64,000 bases of DNA from Bacteroidota bacterium (GTDB taxonomy: Bacteria > Bacteroidota > Bacteroidia > Chitinophagales > Chitinophagaceae): positions 10,595 through 74,594 of the forward strand of contig JAEYQO010000058.1 of the NCBI GenBank assembly GCA_023409975.1. The letters run 5' to 3'. This document shows positions 43,506 to 52,265 of this stretch, in pieces. How positions within the stretch are numbered: the stretch's first letter is position 1; each line of letters opens with the position of its first letter. The position numbers and the translations under genes are program-made. A model generated the notes under the pieces. It was not told the DNA's origin. It was given only the letters and a program-made list of their open reading frames with translations, and searched no databases.

Positions 43506-45191
43506 TTATGGAGTTAATAACTCTTTGTATCTCCCCGGCTGGGTTAGTGTTGTTAATGCCTGAGCCACATCCTCATCAGTACTCAGACTGTGTTCGATCC
43601 GTCCACGAAGGAAGTAATACCTTGAAACAATCTCATTACCCAGTAGCTTTTTAATCTCATCCTTATGCTTTATTAAATCCTGCTGCTTATCATGCGCTAC
43701 TTTGGTCAGTAATGATTCATACTCACCCTTCATCGCCTCAAAGTATTTTTCCCGCGTAGCGATATTTCGCAATGAATCCAGCGCAATCTCCGTTTGGGTC
43801 TTATACGCGTAATCCTTCCCTTCCAGCCATTTGGCAAACTTGTTAAACTCAGTGTCACTCAACGTAAATCTCGCGGGATGTGTAATGTTCTTATGCTCGC
43901 GGACATACTCTGTAGCATAATCAAACAGGTAATTCTTTGTATACAACATCACCGCCAGCTTGCTAATCGGCTCGTCCTCGACTTTTATATCCGGCTCAAC
44001 TCCCCCACCACTTCGGACAATCCGTCCATTCTCCGTTTTGTAGGTCTGCTTTAGTGAATCTGGTATCTCCGCTACACTACCATCTGCATTCCGGTTGGAA
44101 TAATCAATCGCCTGAATGCACCGACCGCTTGGGGTATAATAACGGGCAGTGGTTAACTTCAATCGGGCATTAAAACCAAGCGGACGGGTCATCTGAACCA
44201 ACCCTTTTCCATAAGAACGCTCACCGATTACAATACCACGATCAAGATCCTGCATCGTTCCGGCAACAATTTCCGAAGCAGACGCAGAAGATCTGTTGAT
44301 CAGTACTGCCAGCGGAATATTCTTGTCCCAGGGCTGTGCAGGCGTCCTGTAATCCTTCTCAGCCTCTTTCAGCTTGCCTTTTGTTGACACCACCAGTTGT
44401 CCTCTGTCAACAAACAGGTTACAGACCGCTACAGCTTCATCCAGCAGCCCGCCCGGATTGTTGCGAACATCCAGAACAACGCCTTTGAAGTCCGGACGAA
44501 CTTTCCTGAGACTGTCCAGCGCATTGCGTACCAGCCTGCTGCATCCGGGGGTAAACTGGGTCAGCTTCACATACGCATAGCTCGAATCGCTGCCAATAAA
44601 TCCCGCATAAGGCACGCTCGACAATTCAATCTCACCCCTTGTAATGATCTTGGTAGCCTGTTCTGATGTATATGCATCCCGGATCAATAGACTTACCTGG
44701 GTCCCGGGAGATCCTTTCAGCATCTGACTGATTGCCTCGATTGATTTACCGGTCGCGGGCTCGTTATCGATGTTGATGATCAGATCACCAGGATGAAGCC
44801 CCGCCTTCATCGCAGGGCTGTTCTCATAAACATCTCCGACATAAATTTCCTCCCCTCTCTTCCGCATGGTGGCACCAATACCGCCATAACGGCCCGTGGT
44901 CTGAAACTCATAGTCCTCAATATCCGATTCTGTAATATAATTGGTGTAAGGATCCAGCTCTTCCAGCATGGCATCGATGCCAGTCTTCACCAGCTTCCCA
45001 GGCTCCAGCGGATCTACATAATTGGTATTCAACTCTTTAAATAAAGTAGCGAATATGTCCAGGTTCTTCGACAACTCAAAGGCCGAATCCGTCCTCTGCG
45101 CCTGAATAAACAGCGAAACTACCAGCATCAACACCACTCCTGCCAAAAATCCCTTAATCTTTTTCACTCCCTGAACCGTCTTCCTTATCAT
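43506..45191 (-). CDS. S41 family C-terminal processing peptidase
   Basis: 561 residues. N-terminal membrane/signal segment (~13-31), PDZ domain (~95-185; GIGATMRKRGEEIYVGDVYE, PGDLIINIDN) and the S41 catalytic core. The catalytic serine is in the NRSSASASEIVAG stretch (~299-311) and the lysine is Lys329 (GERSYGKGLVQ). A C-terminal helical region follows. Such enzymes cleave C-terminal tails of periplasmic proteins, in quality control or maturation. The cleavage targets here are unknown. Confidence 0.93.
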   Translation of the reverse strand: MIRKTVQGVKKIKGFLAGVVLMLVVSLFIQAQRTDSAFELSKNLDIFATLFKELNTNYVDPLEPGKLVKTGIDAMLEELDPYTNYITESDIEDYEFQTTGRYGGIGATMRKRGEEIYVGDVYENSPAMKAGLHPGDLIINIDNEPATGKSIEAISQMLKGSPGTQVSLLIRDAYTSEQATKIITRGEIELSSVPYAGFIGSDSSYAYVKLTQFTPGCSRLVRNALDSLRKVRPDFKGVVLDVRNNPGGLLDEAVAVCNLFVDRGQLVVSTKGKLKEAEKDYRTPAQPWDKNIPLAVLINRSSASASEIVAGTMQDLDRGIVIGERSYGKGLVQMTRPLGFNARLKLTTARYYTPSGRCIQAIDYSNRNADGSVAEIPDSLKQTYKTENGRIVRSGGGVEPDIKVEDEPISKLAVMLYTKNYLFDYATEYVREHKNITHPARFTLSDTEFNKFAKWLEGKDYAYKTQTEIALDSLRNIATREKYFEAMKGEYESLLTKVAHDKQQDLIKHKDEIKKLLGNEIVSRYYFLRGRIEHSLSTDEDVAQALTTLTQPGRYKELLTP

Positions 45192-45333
45192 GGCACATTT
45201 ATTGTTTTTATCTATAAAGCAATGTTACGAAATTTCAGGATTGACATAATTTCGTCAATCTATAATGGAATGATAAAACTGTTTGGATTTTTGAAAATAC
45301 AATATTAATTTGCAGTGTTTAGAAAGTATTCCT

Positions 45334-46035
45334 ATGAAGAAACTCATACTCGGTCTTATAACTTTACTCTCGTTCAACCAGGTTTTCGCCCAGACGTTTA
45401 CCACACAGGCAGGTGACACTGCTTATGCTGCCTTCCAAAATGCTGGAACTGAAGTTAAAGTATCTAATCCCATAGTAAATACCACTAGCGCTCCGTTATT
45501 TCTCAAATGGAGAATGCACGCCAGTGATCTCAATAATGGCTGGGCTTTAAACGGCTTCTGCGATAACGTAACCTGTTATGTTCAGGTAGGGAATTCATGG
45601 TATGTATCCGATGGGTACGCACCGTCTACACCAGGTGTATTCTATGCTCTGTTCGATGGCGATAACGCTGCATCAAACAGCTCCGCATGGATCCAGCTTA
45701 ATGTGCTGGACACCGTCAATACCTACAACAAACTAGTCACTTTCGTTGCTACCAAAGGAACAAATAATGTTGTCAACGTAAGCCGCTCTGAAGACGATGT
45801 GGTGTTGTTCCCTAACCCGGCTCGTAATAACCTCAACATTGTGATCAACAATAACTCCATGGGAGTGAAGTCTGTAGCAGTTTACAACCTGATTGGTAAA
45901 GCAGTCAGCCACTACAGGATCAACGGAAATAATGCCAAACTGGAACTTACAGAAATCCCTTCTGGCATTTATTTCGTTCGACTGATGAACAGCAAAGGTC
46001 AGGTAGTAGCGACCAGAAAGTTTACCAAACAATAA
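45334..46035 (+). CDS. Small secreted protein with T9SS type A sorting domain
   Basis: 233 residues from ATG 45334, which opens the signal peptide MKKLILGLITLLSFNQVFAQ; a TTG at 45310 is not needed. A ~130-residue beta-sandwich-like domain (SAPLFLKWRMHASDLNNGW, YVQVGNSWYVSDGY) is followed by the sorting domain (VVLFPNPARNNLNIV ... GIYFVRLMNSKG). A strong terminator follows at 46058. The function is unknown. Confidence 0.85.
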   Translation: MKKLILGLITLLSFNQVFAQTFTTQAGDTAYAAFQNAGTEVKVSNPIVNTTSAPLFLKWRMHASDLNNGWALNGFCDNVTCYVQVGNSWYVSDGYAPSTPGVFYALFDGDNAASNSSAWIQLNVLDTVNTYNKLVTFVATKGTNNVVNVSRSEDDVVLFPNPARNNLNIVINNNSMGVKSVAVYNLIGKAVSHYRINGNNAKLELTEIPSGIYFVRLMNSKGQVVATRKFTKQ

Positions 46036-46057
46036 GCAGATAACAACCATACTCAGA

Positions 46058-46085
46058 AAGGCTGCCCGCACGGCAGCCTTTTTTA
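46058..46085 (+). terminator. Strong intrinsic terminator
   Basis: AAGGCTGCC (46058-46066), loop CGCAC, GGCAGCCTT (46072-46080), then a T-run to 46085. Confidence 0.92.
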
Positions 46086-46166
46086 TTTGCCTGTCATCAA
46101 AACCACATTTTTTACCACCCTTTCATATTAACACGCCAGTCAGGAAAAATTGCCCTAAATTTATAT

Positions 46167-47024
46167 ATGGCCTCACGTGTATTTTTCCTGTTTTGCTTGC
46201 TGGCACTGACTGCATCACACAGCCGGGCCGACGGTGTCTACAAAAGCTTCGAAGAAGCATTGTACGAACCTCACAAAGTAGAATCCATCCGTATCACTTA
46301 TAAAGGCCTGAAAGAACTACCCGACATTTTCGACCGCTTTCCAAATCTGGTCGAACTGAATCTAAGTAATAACCAGATCGAAACACTACCACCCTCTCTC
46401 TTTAAAGCGAAAAAGCTTCGCATTCTTAAACTTTACAAAAACAACATCTCTGACCTACCCTCAGAAATTGGCCAGCTAAAAAATCTGGTACACCTATCCC
46501 TGAGCTATAACAAACTGGAACTGCTGCCGGATTCTATCGGCGCACTCCCACGACTCAGAGAGCTCGGACTGAAAAACAATCTGCTCACCACCATCCCCGC
46601 CAGTATCGGCAAACTGAAACGTCTGGAGGCACTCAGCCTAACCTCCAATAATATCGGTCGCCTGCCTGAAGAAATAACCCAGCTCCGAAACCTGGAGTTT
46701 CTCGATCTCGCTGATAATATGATCGGCAGGCTACCCCAACAGATCGGCAACCTTTCAAAATTGAAATTCCTCTACCTGAACAGAAACAGGATCGATGAAA
46801 TCCCCCTGTCCATAGGAAAGTGCCAGCTCCTGCAGGAACTGGATGTCGCCTATTCAGGGGTCCTACGCCTCCCCCACACCTTAGCCGATATTCAAAAGCT
46901 GGATCTTGTTTACATCGATGAGAAAATCATCTCTTTTGTCCCCAATCCACAAAACAGCATGCGCCAGAAAATCATTCAGGTCCCTATAGGCACCGCCCTA
47001 TACAGGATGTCTCAGTTCTATTGA
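46167..47024 (+). CDS. Secreted leucine-rich-repeat protein
   Basis: 285 residues. A signal peptide (MASRVFFLFCLLALTASHSRA) is followed by about nine 23-residue LRRs (~55-255; e.g. LVELNLSNNQIETLPPSLF, LRILKLYKNNISDLPSEI, LEFLDLADNMIGRLPQQI) of the plant-like or Ras-suppressor type, and a short C-terminal tail. These form a solenoid that binds proteins. The partner is unknown. It is followed 58 nt later by glyS, which has its own promoter. Confidence 0.87.
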   Translation: MASRVFFLFCLLALTASHSRADGVYKSFEEALYEPHKVESIRITYKGLKELPDIFDRFPNLVELNLSNNQIETLPPSLFKAKKLRILKLYKNNISDLPSEIGQLKNLVHLSLSYNKLELLPDSIGALPRLRELGLKNNLLTTIPASIGKLKRLEALSLTSNNIGRLPEEITQLRNLEFLDLADNMIGRLPQQIGNLSKLKFLYLNRNRIDEIPLSIGKCQLLQELDVAYSGVLRLPHTLADIQKLDLVYIDEKIISFVPNPQNSMRQKIIQVPIGTALYRMSQFY

Positions 47025-47067
47025 TAGCTCAAGAAACACTCCAGGTCACTATCCCTGAATTTCCGTT

Positions 47068-47075
47068 TATCTTTG
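47068..47075 (+). promoter_or_regulatory. Promoter -7 element TATCTTTG for glyS
   Basis: An exact TAnnTTTG match ending 7 bp before the ATG at 47083, leaving a very short leader. Confidence 0.5.
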
Positions 47076-47082
47076 CCAGCCT

Positions 47083-48504
47083 ATGGCATCAGAGAATACC
47101 TTACAGAATATCATCTCTCATTGTAAAGAATACGGATTCATCTTCCAGAGCAGTGAAATCTATGACGGCCTGAGTGCCGTTTACGATTACGGCCAGTACG
47201 GCGCTGAACTCAAAAGAAATATTCGCGAATACTGGTGGAAGTCCATGACACAAATGCACGATAATATCGTCGGTATCGATGCCGCCATCTTCATGCATCC
47301 AACGGTCTGGAAAGCCAGCGGCCACGTCGACAATTTCAGTGATCCGATGATCGACAATAAGGATAGCAAAAAACGCTACCGGGTAGATCACCTCATAGAG
47401 CAGCATGCCGAATCACTGGGTGGCGAATCGGGTCAGGCATTGATCAATCAAATGGACGCCCTGCTTGCCGATAATAATTACAGCGGACTAAAAACCCTGA
47501 TAGAGGAACAGAAGATCCAATGTGCGATCAGCGGCACCAGCAACTGGACTGAAGTAAGGCAGTTTAATCTGATGTTTGCCACCGAGATGGGCTCCGTAGC
47601 CGACGATGCCAGCCAGGTCTACCTGCGTCCCGAAACCGCCCAGGGTATCTTTGTCAACTTCCTGAATGTTCAGAAAACCGGAAGAATGAAAATACCTTTT
47701 GGAATCGCCCAGACGGGAAAGGCCTTCAGGAATGAGATAGTAGCCCGCCAGTTCATCTTTCGCATGCGCGAATTTGAACAGATGGAAATGCAATTCTTCG
47801 TCAGACCCGGAACGCAGAAAGAATGGTACGATTACTGGAAGAACGAAAGGATGAATTGGCACCTGAGCCTCGGAATTCCAACAGAGGATTATCGCTTCCA
47901 CGACCACGTGAAACTGGCCCACTACGCTGATGCAGCCTGCGATATCGAATACAATTTTCCTATAGGCTTCAAAGAGGTCGAAGGTATTCACAGCCGTACC
48001 GATTTCGACCTGAAAAATCATCAGCAGTTCAGCGGTAAAAAACTCACCTATTTCGATACAGAGATCAACCAGCACTACATCCCCTATGTGATTGAAACAT
48101 CCATCGGCCTGGATCGTACGGTTATGATGATCCTGAGCGCCTGCTATAGGGAGGAAGACCTGAGCACGGAAGAGAAAAAAGACAGCAGGGTGGTCCTGAA
48201 ATTCCCTCCCAAACTCGCCCCCATCAAACTCGCTATCCTCCCGTTATTGAAGAAGGATGGATTACCTGACATCGCAAGGGAACTGCTGAATGATTGCAGG
48301 GGTCAGTTTAAATGTTTTTACGAGGAAAAAGACACTATCGGTAAACGTTACCGCCGTATGGACGCCCTGGGTACACCATTCTGCGTCACCATTGACCATC
48401 AGACAAAAGAGGACCAGACTGTAACCATCCGTTATAGGGATACCATGACTCAGGAGCGCATACCGCTTAGCGAAGTCAAAAAGCTGGTGATGGCACAACT
48501 ATAG
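47083..48504 (+). CDS. glyS: Glycyl-tRNA synthetase (dimeric, single-chain type)
   Basis: 473 residues. It attaches glycine to tRNA-Gly. Class II synthetase motifs are present: motif 2 region (FGIAQTGKAFRNEIVARQFIFR), motif 3 (VIETSIGLDRTVMMILSACY), and the C-terminal anticodon-binding domain (~370-473; KLAILPLLKKDGLPDIA). This is the homodimeric type found in Bacteroidota, not the alpha2-beta2 form. Core gene. Confidence 0.96.
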   Translation: MASENTLQNIISHCKEYGFIFQSSEIYDGLSAVYDYGQYGAELKRNIREYWWKSMTQMHDNIVGIDAAIFMHPTVWKASGHVDNFSDPMIDNKDSKKRYRVDHLIEQHAESLGGESGQALINQMDALLADNNYSGLKTLIEEQKIQCAISGTSNWTEVRQFNLMFATEMGSVADDASQVYLRPETAQGIFVNFLNVQKTGRMKIPFGIAQTGKAFRNEIVARQFIFRMREFEQMEMQFFVRPGTQKEWYDYWKNERMNWHLSLGIPTEDYRFHDHVKLAHYADAACDIEYNFPIGFKEVEGIHSRTDFDLKNHQQFSGKKLTYFDTEINQHYIPYVIETSIGLDRTVMMILSACYREEDLSTEEKKDSRVVLKFPPKLAPIKLAILPLLKKDGLPDIARELLNDCRGQFKCFYEEKDTIGKRYRRMDALGTPFCVTIDHQTKEDQTVTIRYRDTMTQERIPLSEVKKLVMAQL

Positions 48505-48542
48505 CGTTATAGTTATCGTATTAAGTATTGTTTGACTAATTT

Positions 48543-48565
48543 GCCGGGGTAACCCGGCTTTTTTT
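48543..48565 (+). terminator. Terminator of glyS that ends exactly at the next start codon
   Basis: GCCGGG (48543-48548), loop GTAA, CCCGGC (48553-48558), then seven Ts up to 48565; the next gene's ATG starts at 48566. A TAATTTG element (48536-48542) lies just before the stem. Confidence 0.75.
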
Positions 48566-48880
48566 ATGAACCATCAGGAACAACTGACACGGGAACTGGC
48601 AGCCGAATGGTCACTGGAACTGCATTCGATACCCGACAGGGTTCAGCTACTGCAACTTCTGGAAACAAGGGTCTCTCAACTCATTGCTGAAAACCCTGAA
48701 CAACTCCTCCAGCACATGTACCGGATGGATATCTCAGAACAGGCACTCCGTCAGGCACTGGACACCCCCGAAGCACCCGGAGAAATCGCCGAACTGATCT
48801 ATGAACGGCAGCTTCAACGGCTTAAAGACCGCGATTCTTACTCCAGACCAGAAGACATCCCTCCCGACCTGGAATGGTAG
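48566..48880 (+). CDS. Small conserved-looking hypothetical protein
   Basis: 104 residues, acidic and mostly helical (ELAAEWSLELHSIPDRVQLL, MYRMDISEQALRQAL). Its start codon follows directly on the T-run of the glyS terminator. I recognise no domain. Steady codon use, the length and the following spacing suggest a real gene, but nothing shows the function. The MbnP-like gene starts 53 nt later from its own promoter. Confidence 0.7.
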   Translation: MNHQEQLTRELAAEWSLELHSIPDRVQLLQLLETRVSQLIAENPEQLLQHMYRMDISEQALRQALDTPEAPGEIAELIYERQLQRLKDRDSYSRPEDIPPDLEW

Positions 48881-48915
48881 CTGCCACCCATGCCGTTATG
48901 CATTGCTATTTTTCG

Positions 48916-48923
48916 TAAATTTG
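48916..48923 (+). promoter_or_regulatory. Promoter -7 element TAAATTTG for the MbnP/MbnH pair
   Basis: An exact TAnnTTTG match ending 10 bp before the ATG at 48934. Confidence 0.5.
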
Positions 48924-48933
48924 AATAACGGAC

Positions 48934-49728
48934 ATGAGCATTAAAAATCAGATACTTATAGCGGTTATACTTACTAGTTTCCTGGCCTGCAGGAAAGAAC
49001 CTGCCACGCCAATCCCGCACGAACCCGACCCGCAGGATACCACGTCGGTGGACTCTTCAATGGCTTCCCTGCGTATCAATATTCAAAATGTGGTGGATAG
49101 CCTCCCCCTTATTCTAAACAGCAACAACTGGTATATCAACTCCAGCAATGACTCCTTCAGTATCAGTACCTATAAATACTACCTCAGTAATATCGAATTA
49201 ATCAGGGAAGATAATTCCATCTTCAAAGAGCCGGAAAGCTATAGACTAATCGACGCGGATGACGCGAGTTCCGGCAATTTCCGGATCGACAGCATTCCGG
49301 TCGGCACCTATAGATCGATCCGTTTTTTGATTGGGGTAGACCCTGAGCGAAATACCTCGGGCGCACAAACCGGTGCACTCGATCCGAAGCACGGTATGTT
49401 CTGGGACTGGAATACCGGCTACATTATGGCAAAAATGGAGGGCACTTCACCCTCCGCGCCGTTCGGAGGAACTTTCGGTTATCACCTCGGTGGTTTTCAG
49501 AACAAGGATAATGTACTTCAACTGATAACACTCGATTTCAATATGCCACTGGAAGTGCAGTTTGGACAAACGCGCCTGATCCAGATGAAAGCCGACGCAG
49601 CAGAATGGTTTCGCACACCCACCCCGGTGAGCATCAAAGATGTGTATGTTATAGGGAGCGTTGGACCCGAAGCAAACCAAATGGCAGAGAACTATGCAGA
49701 TATGTTTACCATAGAAAGAATTGACTAA
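48934..49728 (+). CDS. MbnP-like copper-binding lipoprotein
   Basis: 264 residues. Lipobox ...TSFLAC (Cys19), then the MbnP-type beta domain: LRINIQNVVDSLPLILNS, YYLSNIELIRED, IPVGTYRSIRFLIGVD, and a Trp-rich stretch around residues 153-159 with His153, Trp157 and Trp159 (KHGMFWDWNTGY). In characterised members the MbnH partner oxidises a Trp to kynurenine, which helps bind copper. The di-haem enzyme gene is 6 nt downstream, the standard pair. The copper role is inferred from the family. Confidence 0.85.
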   Translation: MSIKNQILIAVILTSFLACRKEPATPIPHEPDPQDTTSVDSSMASLRINIQNVVDSLPLILNSNNWYINSSNDSFSISTYKYYLSNIELIREDNSIFKEPESYRLIDADDASSGNFRIDSIPVGTYRSIRFLIGVDPERNTSGAQTGALDPKHGMFWDWNTGYIMAKMEGTSPSAPFGGTFGYHLGGFQNKDNVLQLITLDFNMPLEVQFGQTRLIQMKADAAEWFRTPTPVSIKDVYVIGSVGPEANQMAENYADMFTIERID

Positions 49729-49734
49729 AAAATT

Positions 49735-50775
49735 ATGAAAAACCTGGTTATCGGCAGCTTAACAATACTCTTCAGCGGTGCAGTCTTATTCACAGCCTGC
49801 CAGCCGGATCCAGCTTTCCGTCCTCAAAAATCTTTTGGTTTTGAGATCCCCGAAGGTTGGCCTGAACCAATTTACAATTTTGAGAATAACCCCCTGACAG
49901 AAGAGGGGTTTGAATTGGGAAGAAAGCTTTTCTTCGACCCCAGACTCAGTAGAAATAACATAATTTCCTGCGGTAGCTGCCATCAGCCCTTTTCCGCCTT
50001 TGCACACCTGAATCACGACCTCAGCCATGGGGTCGACGATCTCTTAGGCACACGCAACTCACCTCCGATGTTTAATCTCAACTGGCACCCCGCCTTCTTC
50101 TGGGATGGTGGCGTCAATCATATCGAGGTGCAACCAATCAATCCTATTCAGAACCCGGTTGAAATGGATGAGAAATTGGAAAATGTCGTAGCAAAGGTTC
50201 AGTCAGACCCCGACTATCGACAACGGTTCAGCAAAGTGTTTGGAGATGACGAAGTGAATACGCAACGGATTCTTAAAGCCCTGACTCAGTTCATGGGAAT
50301 GCTGGTGTCATCCAACTCTAAGTACGATAAATTTACCAGACAGGAAGCAGGTGGAGAAATGACAGCTCAGGAGCTGAATGGCCTGACGATCTTCCGTAAT
50401 AATTGCGCAAGCTGCCATACAGAGCCTTTGTTTTCCGATTTTAGCTACCGCAATAATGGTTTACCTCCTTCAGTCGACGTAGGCAGAGAAATTATCACAC
50501 AGGATCCCGCAGATCGTTCCAGATTCAAAGTGCCTTCCCTGCGAAATCTTAAATACACACCACCCTATATGCACGATGGCCAACTGAGAACATTGGAGCA
50601 GGTATTGGATCACTACACCAGTGGAATTCACCAATCTCCAACGCTGGATCCGCAATTAAAAAATGGTATCAGCCTGACAGAACAGGAAAAGGCAGATCTT
50701 CTGGCCTTCCTGAATACGCTGAACGATGAAGAATTTGTAAAGAATCCCAGGTTTCAGGAAGTAAGAGCAAACTGA
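49735..50775 (+). CDS. MbnH-like di-haem cytochrome c peroxidase family lipoprotein
   Basis: 346 residues. Lipobox ...LFTAC (Cys22). Two haem c sites are clear: CGSCH (79-83) and CASCH (224-228), with likely distal ligands in the intervening domain. The length and motifs fit both MauG/MbnH and bacterial cytochrome c peroxidases; the adjacent MbnP-like gene favours MbnH. Proposed job: post-translational oxidation of a Trp in the partner, in the periplasm. Peroxidase activity remains an alternative. Confidence 0.9.
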   Translation: MKNLVIGSLTILFSGAVLFTACQPDPAFRPQKSFGFEIPEGWPEPIYNFENNPLTEEGFELGRKLFFDPRLSRNNIISCGSCHQPFSAFAHLNHDLSHGVDDLLGTRNSPPMFNLNWHPAFFWDGGVNHIEVQPINPIQNPVEMDEKLENVVAKVQSDPDYRQRFSKVFGDDEVNTQRILKALTQFMGMLVSSNSKYDKFTRQEAGGEMTAQELNGLTIFRNNCASCHTEPLFSDFSYRNNGLPPSVDVGREIITQDPADRSRFKVPSLRNLKYTPPYMHDGQLRTLEQVLDHYTSGIHQSPTLDPQLKNGISLTEQEKADLLAFLNTLNDEEFVKNPRFQEVRAN

Positions 50776-50795
50776 CCGATAAGATTATTGGATTT

Positions 50796-50827
50796 AAAAA
50801 AAGGGCTACGATCGCAGCCCTTTTTTT
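50796..50827. terminator. Bidirectional intrinsic terminator
   Basis: A-run, GGGCT (50803-50807), loop, AGCCC (50816-50820), T-run; symmetric A/T tracts serve the di-haem gene and the convergent small lipoprotein gene. Confidence 0.85.
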
Positions 50828-51131
50828 AATCCTTTTTGATATCCTCTACATACACCAGTTCATAAAATGAATGTGGCGGCTCGAACTGACAGGTGTCGAG
50901 TATTCCGCTGGCTTTCAGCTTCACCTTCACTTTCAGATCATTATGCTGGAAAGCAGAAGGGAGCTGATAAGGCTTCTCAAGCTTGCCATCTGTCATCTTA
51001 AGCAGGTACCCGCAACCCTCTTGTGTAATATCTCCGGTGTCAATCACTGTTGCGCTGACATATCCTTTATCTTTTTCGCAGGAAGTGGCCATAAAAGTAG
51101 CCGCAGTGAGTACCAGTAAAACTTTACGCAT
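50826..51131 (-). CDS. Small lipoprotein, unknown function
   Basis: 101 residues with a lipobox (MRKVLLVLTAATFMATSC, lipid Cys18). The rest is a compact beta-rich domain with three further Cys and repeated Lys/Val-rich strands (LKVKVKLKASGI). I recognise no family. The gene is convergent with the MbnP/MbnH pair, and no link between them is shown. Confidence 0.72.
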   Translation of the reverse strand: MRKVLLVLTAATFMATSCEKDKGYVSATVIDTGDITQEGCGYLLKMTDGKLEKPYQLPSAFQHNDLKVKVKLKASGILDTCQFEPPHSFYELVYVEDIKKD

Positions 51132-51201
51132 GGCTATACAATCATCATTTTGAACGGTTAAAATACAAAAAACCAGTCATGCAGCAATAGCAGACCCGAT
51201 T

Positions 51202-51915
51202 TTAGTTCGCCGTAAACTTGTAACCTATACCACGGATGGAATGAAAATGTCTCGGATGGCGACTATCATGCTCAAAATACTTCCTGAAGTTGAGAATGAA
51301 ATTATCAATGGTCCTGGTTGTCGGATAGACATTATATCCCCACACAACCTGCAGAATGGTTTCGCGGGATACCACCTCTCCTTCATGTTCGATCAACAGT
51401 TTTAAAAGAGCAGCTTCCTTCTTACTGAGCTCCTGGATCTTCCCGGATTTGTCAATCGCCTCATGAGCCGAAAAATCAATCTTGCATCCCTGAAACTCAT
51501 ATGCATCGGGAACACTGTGCGGCGCCTTGATCTTTTTATTCTTATGGATGAGCTTATCGACTCTCAATAACAACTCCTCCAGATTAAATGGCTTTGTCAG
51601 ATAATCGTCACCCCCCTTCTTCAACCCCTCTACCCTGTCTGCACTGCTGTTTCTCGCGGAAAGGAACAGGATGGGTACATCATTATGCTGCATTCTAATG
51701 GTTTCGCAGACTGTAATGCCATCAAGCTCAGGCAACATGATATCGAGGATGATCAGGTCAAAATATTCGTTCTTGACGGTCTTCAGAACCGCAGGCCCAT
51801 TATCTACTGTCGTGATCTCGTACCCCTCCAGTTCAAGGTTCAGTTTCAGGGCTTCTCTAAGGCTTTCTTCGTCTTCTACAACCAGGATGGAGGCTTTGGT
51901 TTCTCTGTGTATCAT
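51202..51915 (-). CDS. OmpR-family response regulator, orphan
   Basis: 237 residues from ATG 51915; the ATG at 51951 adds 12 residues unlike the family. The receiver has the acidic pair (ILVVEDEES), phospho-acceptor Asp (LIILDIMLPELDG) and Lys in YLTKPFN. The winged-helix OmpR domain follows (~135-237; LSKKEAALLKLLIEHEG, SIRGIGYKF). No kinase is adjacent; the unpaired kinase at 24653-25630 is a possible partner (inference). Targets are unknown. Confidence 0.92.
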   Translation of the reverse strand: MIHRETKASILVVEDEESLREALKLNLELEGYEITTVDNGPAVLKTVKNEYFDLIILDIMLPELDGITVCETIRMQHNDVPILFLSARNSSADRVEGLKKGGDDYLTKPFNLEELLLRVDKLIHKNKKIKAPHSVPDAYEFQGCKIDFSAHEAIDKSGKIQELSKKEAALLKLLIEHEGEVVSRETILQVVWGYNVYPTTRTIDNFILNFRKYFEHDSRHPRHFHSIRGIGYKFTAN

Positions 51916-52076
51916 AAGTAATTCTTTTAGCTGAGATAAAAATAATGACAATTCATTCAGCTGGTCAATAGTACGATGTTAGATATGATTTTCCCATGAC
52001 GAAGAACCTGATTTCTATCATTTTTATGACAATTAACGGCAGCTAGCAAAGTTTATTATAAAAAGAAATTTCGCAA

Positions 52077-52107
52077 GTTGGCTGAAAAAGAAATTTCTCT
52101 ACCTTTG
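52077..52107 (+). promoter_or_regulatory. Promoter of tRNA-Leu (GTTG, 19 bp, TACCTTTG)
   Basis: GTTG at 52077-52080, a 19-bp spacer and TACCTTTG at 52100-52107, followed 11 bp later by the tRNA. It fits the Bacteroidota promoter consensus well. Confidence 0.7.
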
Positions 52108-52118
52108 CCGCTCCTTAT

Positions 52119-52200
52119 GCGGGCGTGGTGAAATTGGTAGACACGCTAGACTTAGGATCTAGTGCCGCGAGGCTTGGGGGTTCGAGTCCCTCCGCCCGCA
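52119..52200 (+). tRNA. tRNA-Leu (anticodon TAG)
   Basis: An 82-nt cloverleaf with acceptor GCGGGCG/CGCCCGC, a long variable arm as expected of tRNA-Leu, and anticodon loop CTTAGGA (anticodon TAG at 52153-52155, reading CUN codons). The discriminator base is A; CCA is not encoded. Confidence 0.95.
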
Positions 52201-52217
52201 CAGGAAAATCCTCAAAT

Positions 52218-52245
52218 CAGCCGGTCTCGTATCGGCTGTTTTTTT
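52218..52245 (+). terminator. Terminator of tRNA-Leu
   Basis: CAGCCG (52218-52223) pairs with CGGCTG (52233-52238), followed by seven Ts. Confidence 0.85.
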
Positions 52246-52265
52246 AACTCATAAAGTAATTAAAC

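Noticed and set aside
47488..48075. 195-codon open frame on the minus strand
   Set aside because: It lies wholly inside glyS on the opposite strand, which has all synthetase motifs.
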